A stretch of DNA of 64,000 nucleotides from Phytophthora hibernalis (taxonomy: Eukaryota; Oomycota; Peronosporomycetes; Peronosporales; Peronosporaceae). The notes beneath the pieces were generated by a model that saw only the letters and a program-made list of their open reading frames with translations, did not search any database and was not told the origin of the DNA. The position numbers and the translations under genes were made by a program. Shown here piece by piece: positions 54,108 to 64,000 of the stretch (position 1 is the stretch's first letter; every line of letters begins with the position of its first letter). The stretch spans positions 186,001 through 250,000 of the forward strand of contig JAAKBF010000007.1 in assembly GCA_012656075.1 (NCBI GenBank). The letters run 5' to 3'.

Positions 54108-57100
54108 CCTGCTCTGTCTGACCATCCGTCTGGGGATGGTCCACAGTTGACATCAGAAGTCTGGGTCCGAGTAATGGGCTCAAGGTCCTCCAAAACCCGG
54201 CCGTGAAGAACGGGTCTCGATCAGAGACGATGTTCTCTGGCAGACCATGATAGCGGAATACGTCATTGAGGAACAGCTTTGTAGTCTGTTCCCCTGTCAC
54301 CGTATCGGGGACCGGAGCGAGATGTACCATCTTGCTCAGTCGGCAGACAAACACCAGGATGCCGGTGTTGCCTTGGGCGTCAGCCGGTAGTCCGAAGACG
54401 AAGTATAAACTCATTGACTTCCAGCAGTTCGCCGGGACAGGCAGAATCTGAAGAGGAGCCGTGGCCCGTGGGCATGTTTCGCATGTCTTGACGTACGTGT
54501 CGACCCACTTGTACATGTGGGTCCACCAGAAGTGCGTCGACACGGAGTGGAACGTCTTCTCCGGCCAAGGTGGCCTGCTGACGGCGTGTCGTGCGCCTCA
54601 AGAACTATTTCGTACTTTAGGTCCTCTTCGTTCGCAACGACTACCCTAGGATGGTCGGCTGGGTCTACGCAGAAGTAGAGCAGCCCGTCTGACCACTCAT
54701 AGCGGTGTAGGCGCAAACGCTGCATCGGCAAGAGCCATATTATATTGGCCTCCTTGCCTGCAGAGATAGCGCACGATAGGCGTAAGCGTCTCGTTGTCCC
54801 GATACGCCATGAGTAGCCGATCCTAAAGATCACTCGTGGCTCGCGTAATGTGAGCCAGTTTGTAGTCTCGACGACGTGACAGCGCGTCGGTAAGCACGTT
54901 CAGCTTGCCTGGCTTGTATTCAACGCAGAAGTTGTATTCCGCGAAGAACGACAGCCATATTGTCATTCGCTGCGAAAGGTGCGACGAATTAGTCGTCGTC
55001 CGCAAGGACGCGTGATCGGTGTAGATCGCAAAGGGTGCTCAGCGCAGAAGATGCACGGAACTTCACCAGGGCGTACTTCAATGCGAGGAGCTCCTTGTTG
55101 TGCACAGGATAGTTCCTCTCAGCTGCCTTAAGCTGCCTGGACTGGAACAAGATAACCCGCTCGCGTCCGTTCTCGTCGTTTTGCAGCAGCGCGCAACCGA
55201 TTGCATAGTCGGAAGCGTCGCAGCCGACACTGAACGGCTTCGTCTCGTCCAGCAGGCCAGGACCAGCGCGCACTGCAGGCTCGCCTTGATGCTGTCAAAA
55301 GCGTCCAGGTGATGGTGTTCTCAGCGCCCCTCGATGTCCTTCTTTAACAGATCGGACAAGGGTTTTGCCAATCCGGCGTTGCCCTCACTGTACTTGTGCA
55401 AGTAGTCGGCTAGGCTGAGATGGATAGGACCTTCTCAGGGTCGGCCCGAACGCCGACGCTGCTAACAAAACAGCCAAAAACTTGATCTCTCCGGTGGTAA
55501 AGACGCACTTGTCGATGTTAGCATAGATCGTGTTGGCTCTCATGACCTCGAAACCTCGACGGAGGTGTTCAAGATGCATTTCAATAGCCGTCTTGCCTCC
55601 TCGGCACGGCTATGTCATCGAAGTACGTCTGCGTGAAGGCGCGCAAGGGTCGGAACAACTGCATGACCAGTCGATTGAAAGTCGCTGGGGCATTGGACAA
55701 CCCCCTGCGGCATCACTAGCCATTCCCAAATCATCCCGCTAGGGTGCTGACCACGGTGAGCGGTATGTCGCTGTGACGCATCCGGATCTGATAGTATCTG
55801 TCTACCCGATCCAGTGCGATGTATAGCTCACAACCGGTCATGTTGGTTAACAACACATCCTTTCGAGGGATGGATGTCTGGGTCGGCACCGTCGCGCTGT
55901 CCAGCTTGTTATAAGGGTGAACCAGACGCCACTTCCCGTTCGGCTTGCGAACGCAGAACGTGGGCGTCGAGTGCGGGGACTTTGATTTTCGCACCATGCC
56001 TGCCTGTGCCTTGGCAGTGAAGAAGGCATCAATGACCTCGCACTGCGCGCGAGGCAGTGGCCACTGCCTGGTGACGCAGTACTTCGTGCTGAACCCCACG
56101 ATCGGGAGGAGTTGGGATGGTGGGTCCTTATACACCACATGCGAGAATTCCTGAACCAGCGTGTAAGCCAGGTCATGCGGGGTCTTGAGAATCTCAGAAC
56201 CCAAGCGCATCGTTCGCTGCTTCCTGAACTTCTCCAGGACGTCCTCGTCCATTACAGAGGAAGAGTTCGTTTCTTCAGGAGTGGACTCCGGTCGTAGGAG
56301 TACCATCTCCCAGATCCTGTCGACCTTCAGATCGGCCAGAAAGTCGTTTCTTCGAGATTCATAAGCTCTGACACCTCTGTCAGGGCCTCTAGTTGGACCG
56401 AACCGGACTTGACCTTGCGGCCAGTCTCGCCGTCGAAGATGTGATAGCATTATTCTGGCGGCGGCGCCGAGAGAGTCTTCACCGATTCCAAGCTTCGTCT
56501 CGAAGCTTCGGCCCATCTTGTCAAGACGCTTGGCGTGGCACTCTGTTACCCACAGACGTCTTCTGGCGTGGTTCTTCGTTACCCACTGCCTTATCTTGTC
56601 TTGGTGCTGCGCCTGAGGCCTGTACTGGCCCGCGTGAAACTATGTTACCCACACTAAAGATGCTTCGAGCGACCTCCGCGCTGGCCACGGTCTCGACCTT
56701 TCTGGTCTCACGTGGGCTTGTGCCCTCTTGCAGACGGGCTTCGTCCTTCACGGACTTCGTCGGTGACCGTACGGCTCAACGATCTCACGCGCGGGAAGAT
56801 GCTGGCACTGCATCTTCCCTCGCGGGTCTGGATGCATCCAAGATCCTTGGGCTTGCTGCAGGTTCGTTAGCAGCAGATACCTCCGCGGTATTCCACCGGC
56901 GTCCATGGGATCCTCGAGTTCGGACAGAGGCGGGAACACTACTCACCAAGGCTCTGTCAGAAGCCGCAGGCCAGCTAACTCCTATGGCTTTGCCGCGCCA
57001 GTCGATCCTGGGCTCGTGCTTTTCGAGCCTTGGCATGCCCAGTATCAAGTCATACTTGTCCATGTCAAGAACGAGGAATCGTTCAGTCGAGTCGAAGTCT

Positions 57101-57350
57101 TCGAACTTGACAGCAAGATCCATAAGGACGTCAGGTACTTCTACCACAGATCCGTTGGCAAGCCTGACTGAAGCTTGCTCATTGTCTTTCTTTCTCGCAG
57201 AGCATCGGCGTACTTGTCACCATTACGGGCGACCGACTGGCGGCGTGCAAAGGTCTTGGACGTCCCAGAATTAATCAGAATGCTCCAGGGATGATTGTAT
57301 TCCCGTACAATTGCGTGTACTACAAGTAGCCCTCCGCTGCCCTTCTTCGC
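54108..57350 (-). pseudogene. Gypsy B pol: protease, RT, RNase H, integrase start
   Basis: Protease WSILINSGTSKTF again has Asn for the catalytic Asp. VPDVLMDLAVKFEDFDSTER follows. RT (56516-55731): CVRKPNGKWRLVHPYNKLDS, YYQIRMRHSDIPLTVVSTLA, then MPQG and YFDDIAV in shifted frames. RNase H: FSVGCDASDYAIGCALLQND and IYTDHASLRTTTNSSHLSQR (55.27-54.82 kb). Integrase: HFWWTHMYKWVDTYVKTCET, SLYFVFGLPADAQGNTGI (Tyr where copy A has the first catalytic Asp), YHGLPENIVSDRDPFFTAGF (second Asp) and VDHPQTDGQTEQVN at the TTAA. At least six stops or shifts. Confidence 0.9.
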
Positions 57351-57379
57351 TTCGAGAGTACAGATACTCTCAGGGGCTA

Positions 57380-58442
57380 AACCTCCATGGTGCGCGCCTT
57401 CCGCGCACCTCTCACGAAAGCTTAGTCTTTCTTCAGCAGGGCGCCCGCCCCTACTGTTTGCCTGCGTTCCCTGGCCTTGGGATTGCGGCTTCTGCCAACG
57501 ACCCTTGGGAGCAGAAAGGAGAGGAGGGAATGCCTCGCCGCCCGCAGGACAGGCACGTTTCATGTGCCCGACCTTGCCGCAGCCGAAGCAGCGGATGTCG
57601 TTCTGCTCGGCCAGGCCCAAGTCCATAGGGACTGGCCTTCCGCCAGTTCCTTGGCCGGCACCGCCTCCAGCAGTGCCCGTAGATGAAGACTGCCAAGCAG
57701 ACACAGGAGTACGATCCTGTTTGTGCGTGGCTGTATTCCTCTTGGAGAGCCTGGACGGCCGCTTCCATGGAATTGACCTGCACGCGGAACTGTTGTGTGC
57801 GTGCGGGACCAACTTTCAGGCCGTCCATGAACACGGTCACCTTGATGTGTTCAGGTAGGGGTTCCCCACCAGGGACGCCACGAGTATTCGCATCTCCTGG
57901 ATGTTCTTATGCAGCTCACGCTTCCCTTGCTTACAGGTGAGAAAGCGCGAGCGCTGGCGATATTCATAGTTCGCCGGCAGAAACGCGGCTCGAAGCTGTT
58001 TGCACAGCTGAGCACATGATGTGAAACATCCAAGGATTGTCGCTTCGCGCGTATACGCCCAAGTCTTGACTCGACCGCCGAGATTGGAGAGCGCGAAAGC
58101 CACTCGAAGTAGCTCCGACGAGAGAGGATCTGCGTCCATTGCAAGCTCGATTTCTCGAGTCCAGAAGTGAAGGTTTTCTCCTTCCTTCCCGTCATATGAC
58201 TGAACCTTCGGCCTCAACGGTTTGGACTGTATCGGCCTTGGCTCCGAAGACCGGGCCTGCAGGTTACCCTGCACGTGGGCGATGAGCCCTTGCTCATAAG
58301 CGTCGAACGCTCTCGCACATTTCTGCTCGGCATGTGTCGACAGTTCCAAGCTCTGCAAGGCATCTCTTCCGAAGATACCTGTCATCTTCCGGACCGACAC
58401 GAACTGCGAGTCAGTCAAGTGAGGAAACTCACTGCGATCCAT
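57380..58442 (-). pseudogene. Gypsy B gag with zinc knuckle
   Basis: An intact start MDRSEFPHLTDSQFVSVRKM (copy A has lost a base here) and an open frame to YLNTSR stop at 57837. The CCCC-run shift, shared with A, is followed by VTVFMDGLKVGPARTQQFRV, and CFGCGKVGHMKRACPAGG is the CCHC knuckle near 57570. Capsid-like residues match copy A almost throughout (GENLHFWTREIELAMDADPL). Confidence 0.88.
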
Positions 58443-58499
58443 GTTGGCTCACTTCTTGAGACCACAGAGAATCATGTTGTTCAATCTACCCGCGTAGGT

Positions 58500-58852
58500 G
58501 TAGGATTGACTACAAGTGCTACCAAGTGTGACGGGGTCACACATGCACCTTGCTTGAGGAAGCGTTTCTTCAAGGGTATACAAACTCTTAGTGAGCGACA
58601 GTTCACGAGCTCCGGAGCTCAGTGGCTAGAATAGCGTTTTTTAGAGACTGAGTGTGTTTGTAGGTGTACCTTAAATTGGCATGTAATACAATTCCTAAGT
58701 AACCTAAAGTTTGTCCTATATGTAATATGAACCGTTGGCTGTGGCACGTCAGTGACGTGGCCATGGTGTGTACCACACCATAAGTGACGTGGAGTCGATG
58801 TGTATCTATCTCGGAAGAGTGACACCGACACTATTCCAGTAGCCCCGCTACA
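58500..58852 (-). repeat. Gypsy B 5' LTR
   Basis: Outer end TGTAGCGGGGCTACTGG (reverse strand from 58852) with TG terminus. Matches 11573-11922 over its whole length and the remnant at 2287-2460 in its inner part. The inner boundary is not exact. Confidence 0.75.
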
Positions 58853-59109
58853 AAGGATGTTTACCACAATTAGGAAATGGAATAGAACGGATCACTCCAG
58901 GACGGGTTACGTCTGGTCCCCGTCTAACTTGTCTTGACTTACTTAACGAGAGTCCTCATCGGTCGTCGCAAGGCCTGATGAGCCCTTATTGTACTCGACA
59001 TAAGTCCTTGGACCAAAAGTAGGTGCAGTTATTTCCATTTAGTTGTTAAAAAACTAAATCGACATATAGATATAGGGTGTAACCGCATGTTTAGATTCTG
59101 AAAACGTGG

Positions 59110-59654
59110 TTAAAACAGGCCAATTCGCAGCAGTTTTGACGCTATGAGCGTTTTAAAAGACGCCTCGGATTCTGTGTTTGAGATGGTAAGGGGTTGATCT
59201 TCAGGGATGCCTTTGATTGGCAGTTGCTTAAAAGCATGTGTACTTTTCAAAAAAGACAATGGGTGACCAGCGTTGGTCAATCGCATTGGAACAGACTGAA
59301 TGTAATGAGACAGGTCACTATGCATTCCCAGAGGTACATGTATTAAAGATGATCTTCTAGCGTTGAGATGGTTTGGACTACATAATAAAATTATAGAAGT
59401 TTTGTTAAATAACTGATAAGAAAGGAAAGCATGTAGGTAACCTTGAAGTCGGTCGAGTTCTCGGCCTTGTACTCCTCCATGACCGTCGAAACCGTGCCGT
59501 GTCCAATCCCAAGACACTGGGCTACAAGTTGCCTGGTTCGGTGGACCTTGAATACATTCCGGGCATCTGCATTGTCCATAAATTTGAAGCACCTTACTAT
59601 GAACCTCTTCTGCCCCGGTGTCAGCTCTTCGCGAGCCTCCATCGCGGAATGCAC
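59110..59654 (-). pseudogene. Tc1-like transposase N-terminal fragment
   Basis: MHSAMEAREELTPGQKRFIV, RCFKFMDNADARNVFKVHRT and LVAQCLGIGHGTVSTVMEEY form a helix-turn-helix module. After a probable intron (GTTACCTAC, starting near 59443) come MHSDLSHYIQSVPMRLTNAG and HPLSFLKSTHAFKQLPIKGI. No DDE catalytic part is present, so only the DNA-binding half remains. It differs from the DDE_3 transposase at 26-27.5 kb. Confidence 0.65.
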
Positions 59655-59699
59655 TTTTCAATAAGCTAAAGAGTCCTGTCACGCCTAGCTATCAATAGA

Positions 59700-60860
59700 A
59701 GTGACTGGTGGTTTTTAAAGTGCCAACCGATAAGTATTTAAAGAGCCCCTATGACAGAGTTGTCGTCGACCACTTCGGGTCAGGCGTTGCGTGCGTCTAA
59801 CACTGGGTCAGGCATGGGGGACACATAAAGGTACCTTGGGGAAATCCAGCTTGCGCATCTTGCGCATCTTCTGATTTGTTCTTGATCGGTCGAGGTGGTC
59901 AGTCGATAAAACCTTGGATTTGTATGCCGGAATCTTGTACGTCCAGGGTTGCACGTCCCGGACTACATTTGTCGTCCAGGGCTGCAATCGTCCAGGATCG
60001 CCCTATTCAGATTTCTAGGTCCGTGATAGTGGTAGTTCTGCTTCGAGAGGTTTCGGTCATGCTCATGTACGTGTCTTCACTTGTGTGGCACTCCGGTATT
60101 GGGCCCATCGGAGGCACTTATACGCACCCTGGGGGATTTTCCTGTCGCCGGGAATATTGGCAACCGTACCGCAGTACATAGCCTTTTAGGGTTGCCGAGT
60201 CCATCCACAGCTAACCCGCAAGCTCCACCGCACTCCGTCGCTCCCATGTTAAATACATGTCACACTCCAAATTAAACTGACCTTATTCATACAGCCAATC
60301 GGACATTCCGGAAAGGCAACTGCTTGAGACTCGGATAAAATCCGAAGTCACATCGTGTCATCAATCTACGCCAAGGATTGGTAGCCATACCACCTCCTAG
60401 TAGTGAAGACGACGAGACCCTGCCGCCGATTCAGTGTGCTGGGGCAGCAAAAGAATAAGAAGTTGAAGCGAAGGATGACAGGCAGCATATCGACTCAGAT
60501 GTTAACGAGTCAAAGCCAAAGAAAAACATGAAACCATTCAACCCTATAAGGTCCTCGAAATGATAAAGCTGCGGAAAAATTTGCAAATCCGTCGTGAGAG
60601 AAAGGAGTACAACACGCGTACGGAGCACAAGTTCATCAATACATGTTTCCATGTAACGCCCATGTATCCATGTTTTCGTCCATGTTTCCCTGGATGGATA
60701 CATTCCTGAAGATAGGTCTGAACTATGAAAAAGAGGGTGTCGGCATCGCCGCATCCTCGCTAGCTCAATCAGTATTCAGTTTTTGCGTCCTCCTGTAAAC
60801 TTGATTTCACCATGGTTGAACATGATTCAAACATGGGCGTAAGATATTCGTAATTTATTT
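59700..60860. other. Mostly unrecognised intergenic DNA
   Basis: Near 60365-60640 a degenerate plus frame reads VAIPPPSSEDDETLPPIQCA, then DRQHIDSDVNESKPKKNMKP with stops, perhaps an old pseudogene. At 60640-60710 CCATGTTT/CCATGTAT words repeat (CATGTTTCCATG, CATGTATCCATG, CATGTTTCCC). Nothing else recognised. Confidence 0.3.
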
Positions 60861-60934
60861 AATTAATTTTTGGAAACATGGTCGAAGACGTCCTCTCAGG
60901 AACAACGTGATGATTGTTTCACGGAGGATGTAAT

Positions 60935-61060
60935 AGAGAAACGGAGGCAAGAAGGCAGCAGAACCACCGATCGTTCGCGACCTAGGATAGTAGTGAACTA
61001 TCTGTAGAGAAACGAGCGAGGAGGGAGACAAGAAGGCATCAGAATCACCCATCGATCGCT
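60935..61060. repeat. Imperfect direct duplication
   Basis: AGAGAAACGGAGGCAAGAAG, then GCAGCAGAACCACCGATCG (60935-60975) recurs as AGAGAAACGAGCGAGGAGGG, then CAAGAAGGCATCAGAATCACC (61006-61050). Confidence 0.7.
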
Positions 61061-61219
61061 AGTACTGGGTATAGTTAACGCATATTTTAGCGATTTACTA
61101 ACGATCGCTACTTGAAAGTGTAAAAATAGCATTATTAATGGTGCTAAAAACACTCATATTAATACAAATGTTTTAGTACTACATGAATATGAATTGTGGT
61201 ACTAAACATTTTGAACTGC

Positions 61220-61303
61220 TGAAAAGCACTCGTTTGTGGTTTTCAACTTTTTGCCGCCTGCTTAAAAGCACTCTTTTGTGGTTTTCAACCTTTTTGCCGT
61301 CCA
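61220..61303. repeat. Two tandem copies of a 41 bp unit
   Basis: AAAAGCACTCGTTTGTGGTT then TTCAACTTTTTGCCGCC, repeated as AAAAGCACTCTTTTGTGGTT then TTCAACCTTTTTGCCGTCC. Confidence 0.85.
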
Positions 61304-62080
61304 TTTAGCTCCGCATCTCTGCCCCCATTTGTTTTAGAAAATGTCCAAATTTAGGTCAATTTTGTGCAGGCTTACCGACTTTTTGCCCCCCATTTTGACC
61401 CTAGCGGTCCCACCGTTACAGGGACAACCTCCCGCATTTTTGACAACCCAGCCCCTGTATGCCACTACTCCACGCAGCCTGCGTATCGAAAACGACACGT
61501 CCATTAAGGATATCCAACGTCTCACTTACTACAGTACCTGTTATTTACATTCGCGCGTTTGAACAAGGTTTCTATTTTTAAATAGAAACCTTTTCTTAAT
61601 CCAGCAATATCATTTCGAAAACTACTGTTTGTGTCAATATTTCCAAAAATGATTAACCTACCAGTAGTGAACCCAAGGCTAGTGTGCTCAAATGATTGGT
61701 GTATGGCGATCATCGCTAATGTTCGACAAGTTTTAAAAATCTCAAATCGTTCGAACGGGGCGAAGCGACCGCGAGCTCGGAGCGCAGACTTGACGTCTCC
61801 CAGTTGCCTCTGCTCAGTGTTAATCCACGCCAACGCTATACAACGCCTTGGTACAGCTTTGTGCGGTCGAGCGAGGCCTTACGACCCTCTACAAGACGAG
61901 AAAGGCACGCCCATTTGGCGCAAATCACTCCTCTGTCGACGCTTTGAAACCCAGAATCCTTGAAAATGGTCGGTAGCAACTATAAAACTTACTAAAGAAC
62001 GACGCTAACAGCAGCAGCTCGCAGTCTGTCGACTCTGCTGTTCACTCGCCTTCCGTCCGTGTTATAATATCAGCACGAGA
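61304..62080. other. Upstream region of the TFIIS_N gene
   Basis: No convincing coding sequence; small frames at 61341-61562 and 61631-61963 have no recognisable content. It would contain the promoter and 5' UTR of the gene that starts around 62.1 kb. Confidence 0.35.
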
Positions 62081-64000
62081 ATGTGGAGGCTGCGGTGTGT
62101 GGTGAAGTGTACCGTGTGTTATGCTCATGTGTGTTTGTTGCATTTGTTGCTGTTACCAGGTCAAGATCCAGAACACGCAGCGGTTCCCGTTAGGGACGCG
62201 AGTCTCAAGTTCTTTAACGGGTTTAAGGACCCTTTTGAGGGGACGGTGGACCAGCACTCGGAAATGACTGATTTCTACCACATATCCTACGACGACGGGG
62301 ATAGCGAGGAGATGACGGAAGAGGACGTTGAGAAGCACTTGCTGTCGGTGCCCAAGCCACCCAGACCACCAAAGGCGTCCAAGCCTGCCAATGCACTAAA
62401 GCCGCCCAAGCCTGTTAAGGCACCCAAGTCCCCCAAGCAGCCCAAAGTAACCAAGCCGAGCAAGCCATCTTCAGTACCCGTTATGAAGAGAGCCAGCAGT
62501 GATAGTAGTATTGATGTTTCGTCGCTGCCAATGGTGCCGACTTCTTCTGCGTCCGAGGGAAAAAGAAGACCAAAAGTGCTGAGCCTAAATGCGAACGCGC
62601 CAGGACTGACACGCAGCAACAGTTTTACCGATTCCTCCTCTACCTTTCAGGGAGAGAGAAAATTGTTGAGTGTGTCCATTCCTTCTGAAGAAGAGGAGGA
62701 AGAAGAAGAAGAAGAGGAGGAGGAAGTGGCAGATGATGAAGAAGAGGAGGAAGAAAATGATGTTTCATCAACTTTCAGCCAAGACGATGTCATCCAACTT
62801 ATTGGTAAGCCTGTCGAAAAAACTGTCACCAAGGAAGGATGCGGCATCGATGTCGTGCAGGGTGCTGTGGCGAGCTATTTCCGGCTACGCGGATGTTTCG
62901 TGTGATGTATTTCGATGGGGAATGTTCGGACCTTACGTACCAGCAAGTGTTCGACAGTATTCCGGCCGATTTACGGCCAGCAGCACCCGTTAAGACGATG
63001 ACGAGAAAGCGGAAGGTAGAGCAGCTTACGACTTCCAGAAACGGAAAGGCTAGCAGCGTGCCTTCCGCCACATCAGCGTCTCCGAAGCGAGCAAAAATCC
63101 TTGAACTAAACGCTGCTGCGTCTATTAAGGCTTCAGTACCGACGAAGCGGAGCCCCACGGCCCGTTCGCCCTCCCCAGGGGCTCGATCACCTGTGAACTA
63201 CACCGTTAGTGAGACTGACATGGCAGCAGTTGACGTCGAGTTCAACATCGTTCGAAAAGTGCTTTTATCGCTGTCAGCACTGTCAAAAACTCGGCGGTGG
63301 ATGTGCAATTAGAAGTTCTTTCCTCGGTGCAGTTAAAGGTATGTTGATTCTGTGCAATGAGAAGCACATTGGCTGCCAATGTGTTTTGCCATGCTAAAAC
63401 CCATTATTGATTTACTATGTATTCACAGGATAAGGAAGCGTTGGAGAAATTTGTACGGGAAGACGGTTTAACTTCCTTAGCGGATCTCCTTGCTAAATGG
63501 GAGGATCAGGTGGACACGGAGCAAGGGATTCTCCTGGTCTTGAAGGTAGTTGTCGCTTCTAGTGTTTATCTATTCGCTGAGTCTGACTGTACTTTTCTTT
63601 GCTAATAGGCTCTTGCAGTGTTGCCTGGTGTGACTCGTGATGCAATTATCGACAGCAAGATCGGCAAGAAGGTGCGGGGTATTGAAAAGCGTGGCTCCTT
63701 TAGAGACCCAGCTATCCCTGGTCTTGCTACCTGGGTAATCCAGAAGATGAAAACAGACGCCGGTGTTCGGACAGAAGCCCAAGCTCAAAGCAAAAGCACC
63801 ACGGGCAAGTCTGAAGGCGATAAAGAGAACCGATTCCGAACCTCAAGCTCAAGCTCTCCGAAGCGAAGCACATCCAATGGACATCGAACTGACTCTAAGC
63901 GTGATGTGCCTTCAGCCGCGACAAGCAGCCCGCGGTCCCAGGATACCCGTCCGAGCAAAGGAAAAGCTGCCGTTATTTCGAAAAGCGGTCCGGACTTGAA
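62081..64000 (+). CDS. Tudor-like and TFIIS N-terminal domain protein (partial, frameshifted)
   Basis: Probably a nuclear chromatin/transcription protein. The start is uncertain: an exon before about 62159 appears to splice (TTACCAG) into KIQNTQRFPLGTRVS. A first Tudor/PWWP-like piece is KFFNGFKDPFEGTVDQ, then FYHISYDDGDSEEMTEEDVE. A Pro/Lys-rich linker and a poly-Glu tract (62690-62755) follow. A second such piece is GIDVVQGAVASYF, then FRVMYFDGECSDLTYQQVFD. After introns 63339-63428 and 63546-63608 comes a TFIIS_N (LW) fold: KEALEKFVREDGLTSLADLL, QGILLVLK, ALAVLPGVTRDAIIDSKIGK and PAIPGLATWVIQKMK, then a Ser-rich tail to the window end. Three one-base losses (62206, 62878-62880, 63285-63289) interrupt the frame. 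The layout recalls LEDGF-like or PNUTS-like proteins. Confidence 0.75.

Larger units (their letters stand above)
54108..58852 (-). mobile_element. Ty3/gypsy retrotransposon B, 5' part
   Basis: Same family as element A but in opposite orientation: 5' LTR (from 58,852), gag, protease, RT, RNase H and integrase up to the TTAA at 54104-54107. The rest of the element is at 42.4-43.4 kb beyond the piggyBac composite. Without the insertion it would span about 5.8 kb. No 3' LTR was recognised. Confidence 0.92.

Noticed and set aside
62659..62847. Minus-strand Ser-rich frame opposite the poly-Glu tract
   Set aside because: GAA/GAG codons read antisense give Ser/Phe; the coding strand is plus, with splice sites and the TFIIS_N domain.

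Overview
This is eukaryotic DNA, most likely from an oomycete of the Phytophthora / downy mildew group. The grounds are a few compact, intron-poor host genes at the window edges and a central block of about 57 kb made almost wholly of nested transposons: chromodomain Ty3/gypsy, Ty1/copia, SWIM-domain MULE, pogo and Tc1/IS630 types, and piggyBac with a C-terminal zinc ribbon. The assignment rests on recognised protein families, not on a database search.

Layout. 1-1.9 kb: two minus-strand host genes, RAD1 (checkpoint clamp) and an unrecognised gene starting 20 bp downstream; both carry disruptions. 2.3-6.8 kb: decayed gypsy element A (+), cut off by a MULE head-to-head inverted duplication (6.8-10.4 kb, arms about 1.36 kb, nearly identical). 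11.6-11.9 kb: LTR of the same gypsy family. 12.1-14.0 kb: gag-like gene with a fold-back/tandem repeat and an antisense chromodomain segment. 15.8-24.5 kb: complete copia element with LTRs and a CCAAG target duplication; it carries a pogo transposon (TA duplication, frame restored on removal), a 0.7 kb MITE-like unit and a deletion derivative of a two-gene Tc1/IS630 transposon, whose longer relative lies at 25.2-27.6 kb. 28.1-38.8 kb: a third, different gypsy element (C) with two internal inverted segments. 39.3-42.4 kb: minus-strand gag-like gene with a 10-residue repeat. 42.4-58.9 kb: gypsy element B (minus), same family as A, split in its integrase by a 10.66 kb piggyBac composite (43,447-54,103) bounded by TTAA on both sides. 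59.1-59.7 kb: Tc1-like transposase fragment. 62.0-64.0 kb: start of a host gene with Tudor-like segments and a TFIIS N-terminal/LEDGF-like domain, running off the window.

Most transposon genes are broken, so the window reads as a repeat-rich, gene-poor island between gene-dense flanks. The nesting order can be read: gypsy B before the piggyBac composite; gypsy A before the MULE palindrome; an older gag-bearing host before copia, then pogo, the MITE-like unit and the Tc1 derivative inside copia. Several frameshifts in host genes fall in short homopolymers, so part of the apparent decay could be sequencing error. I saw no tRNA, rRNA or CRISPR.
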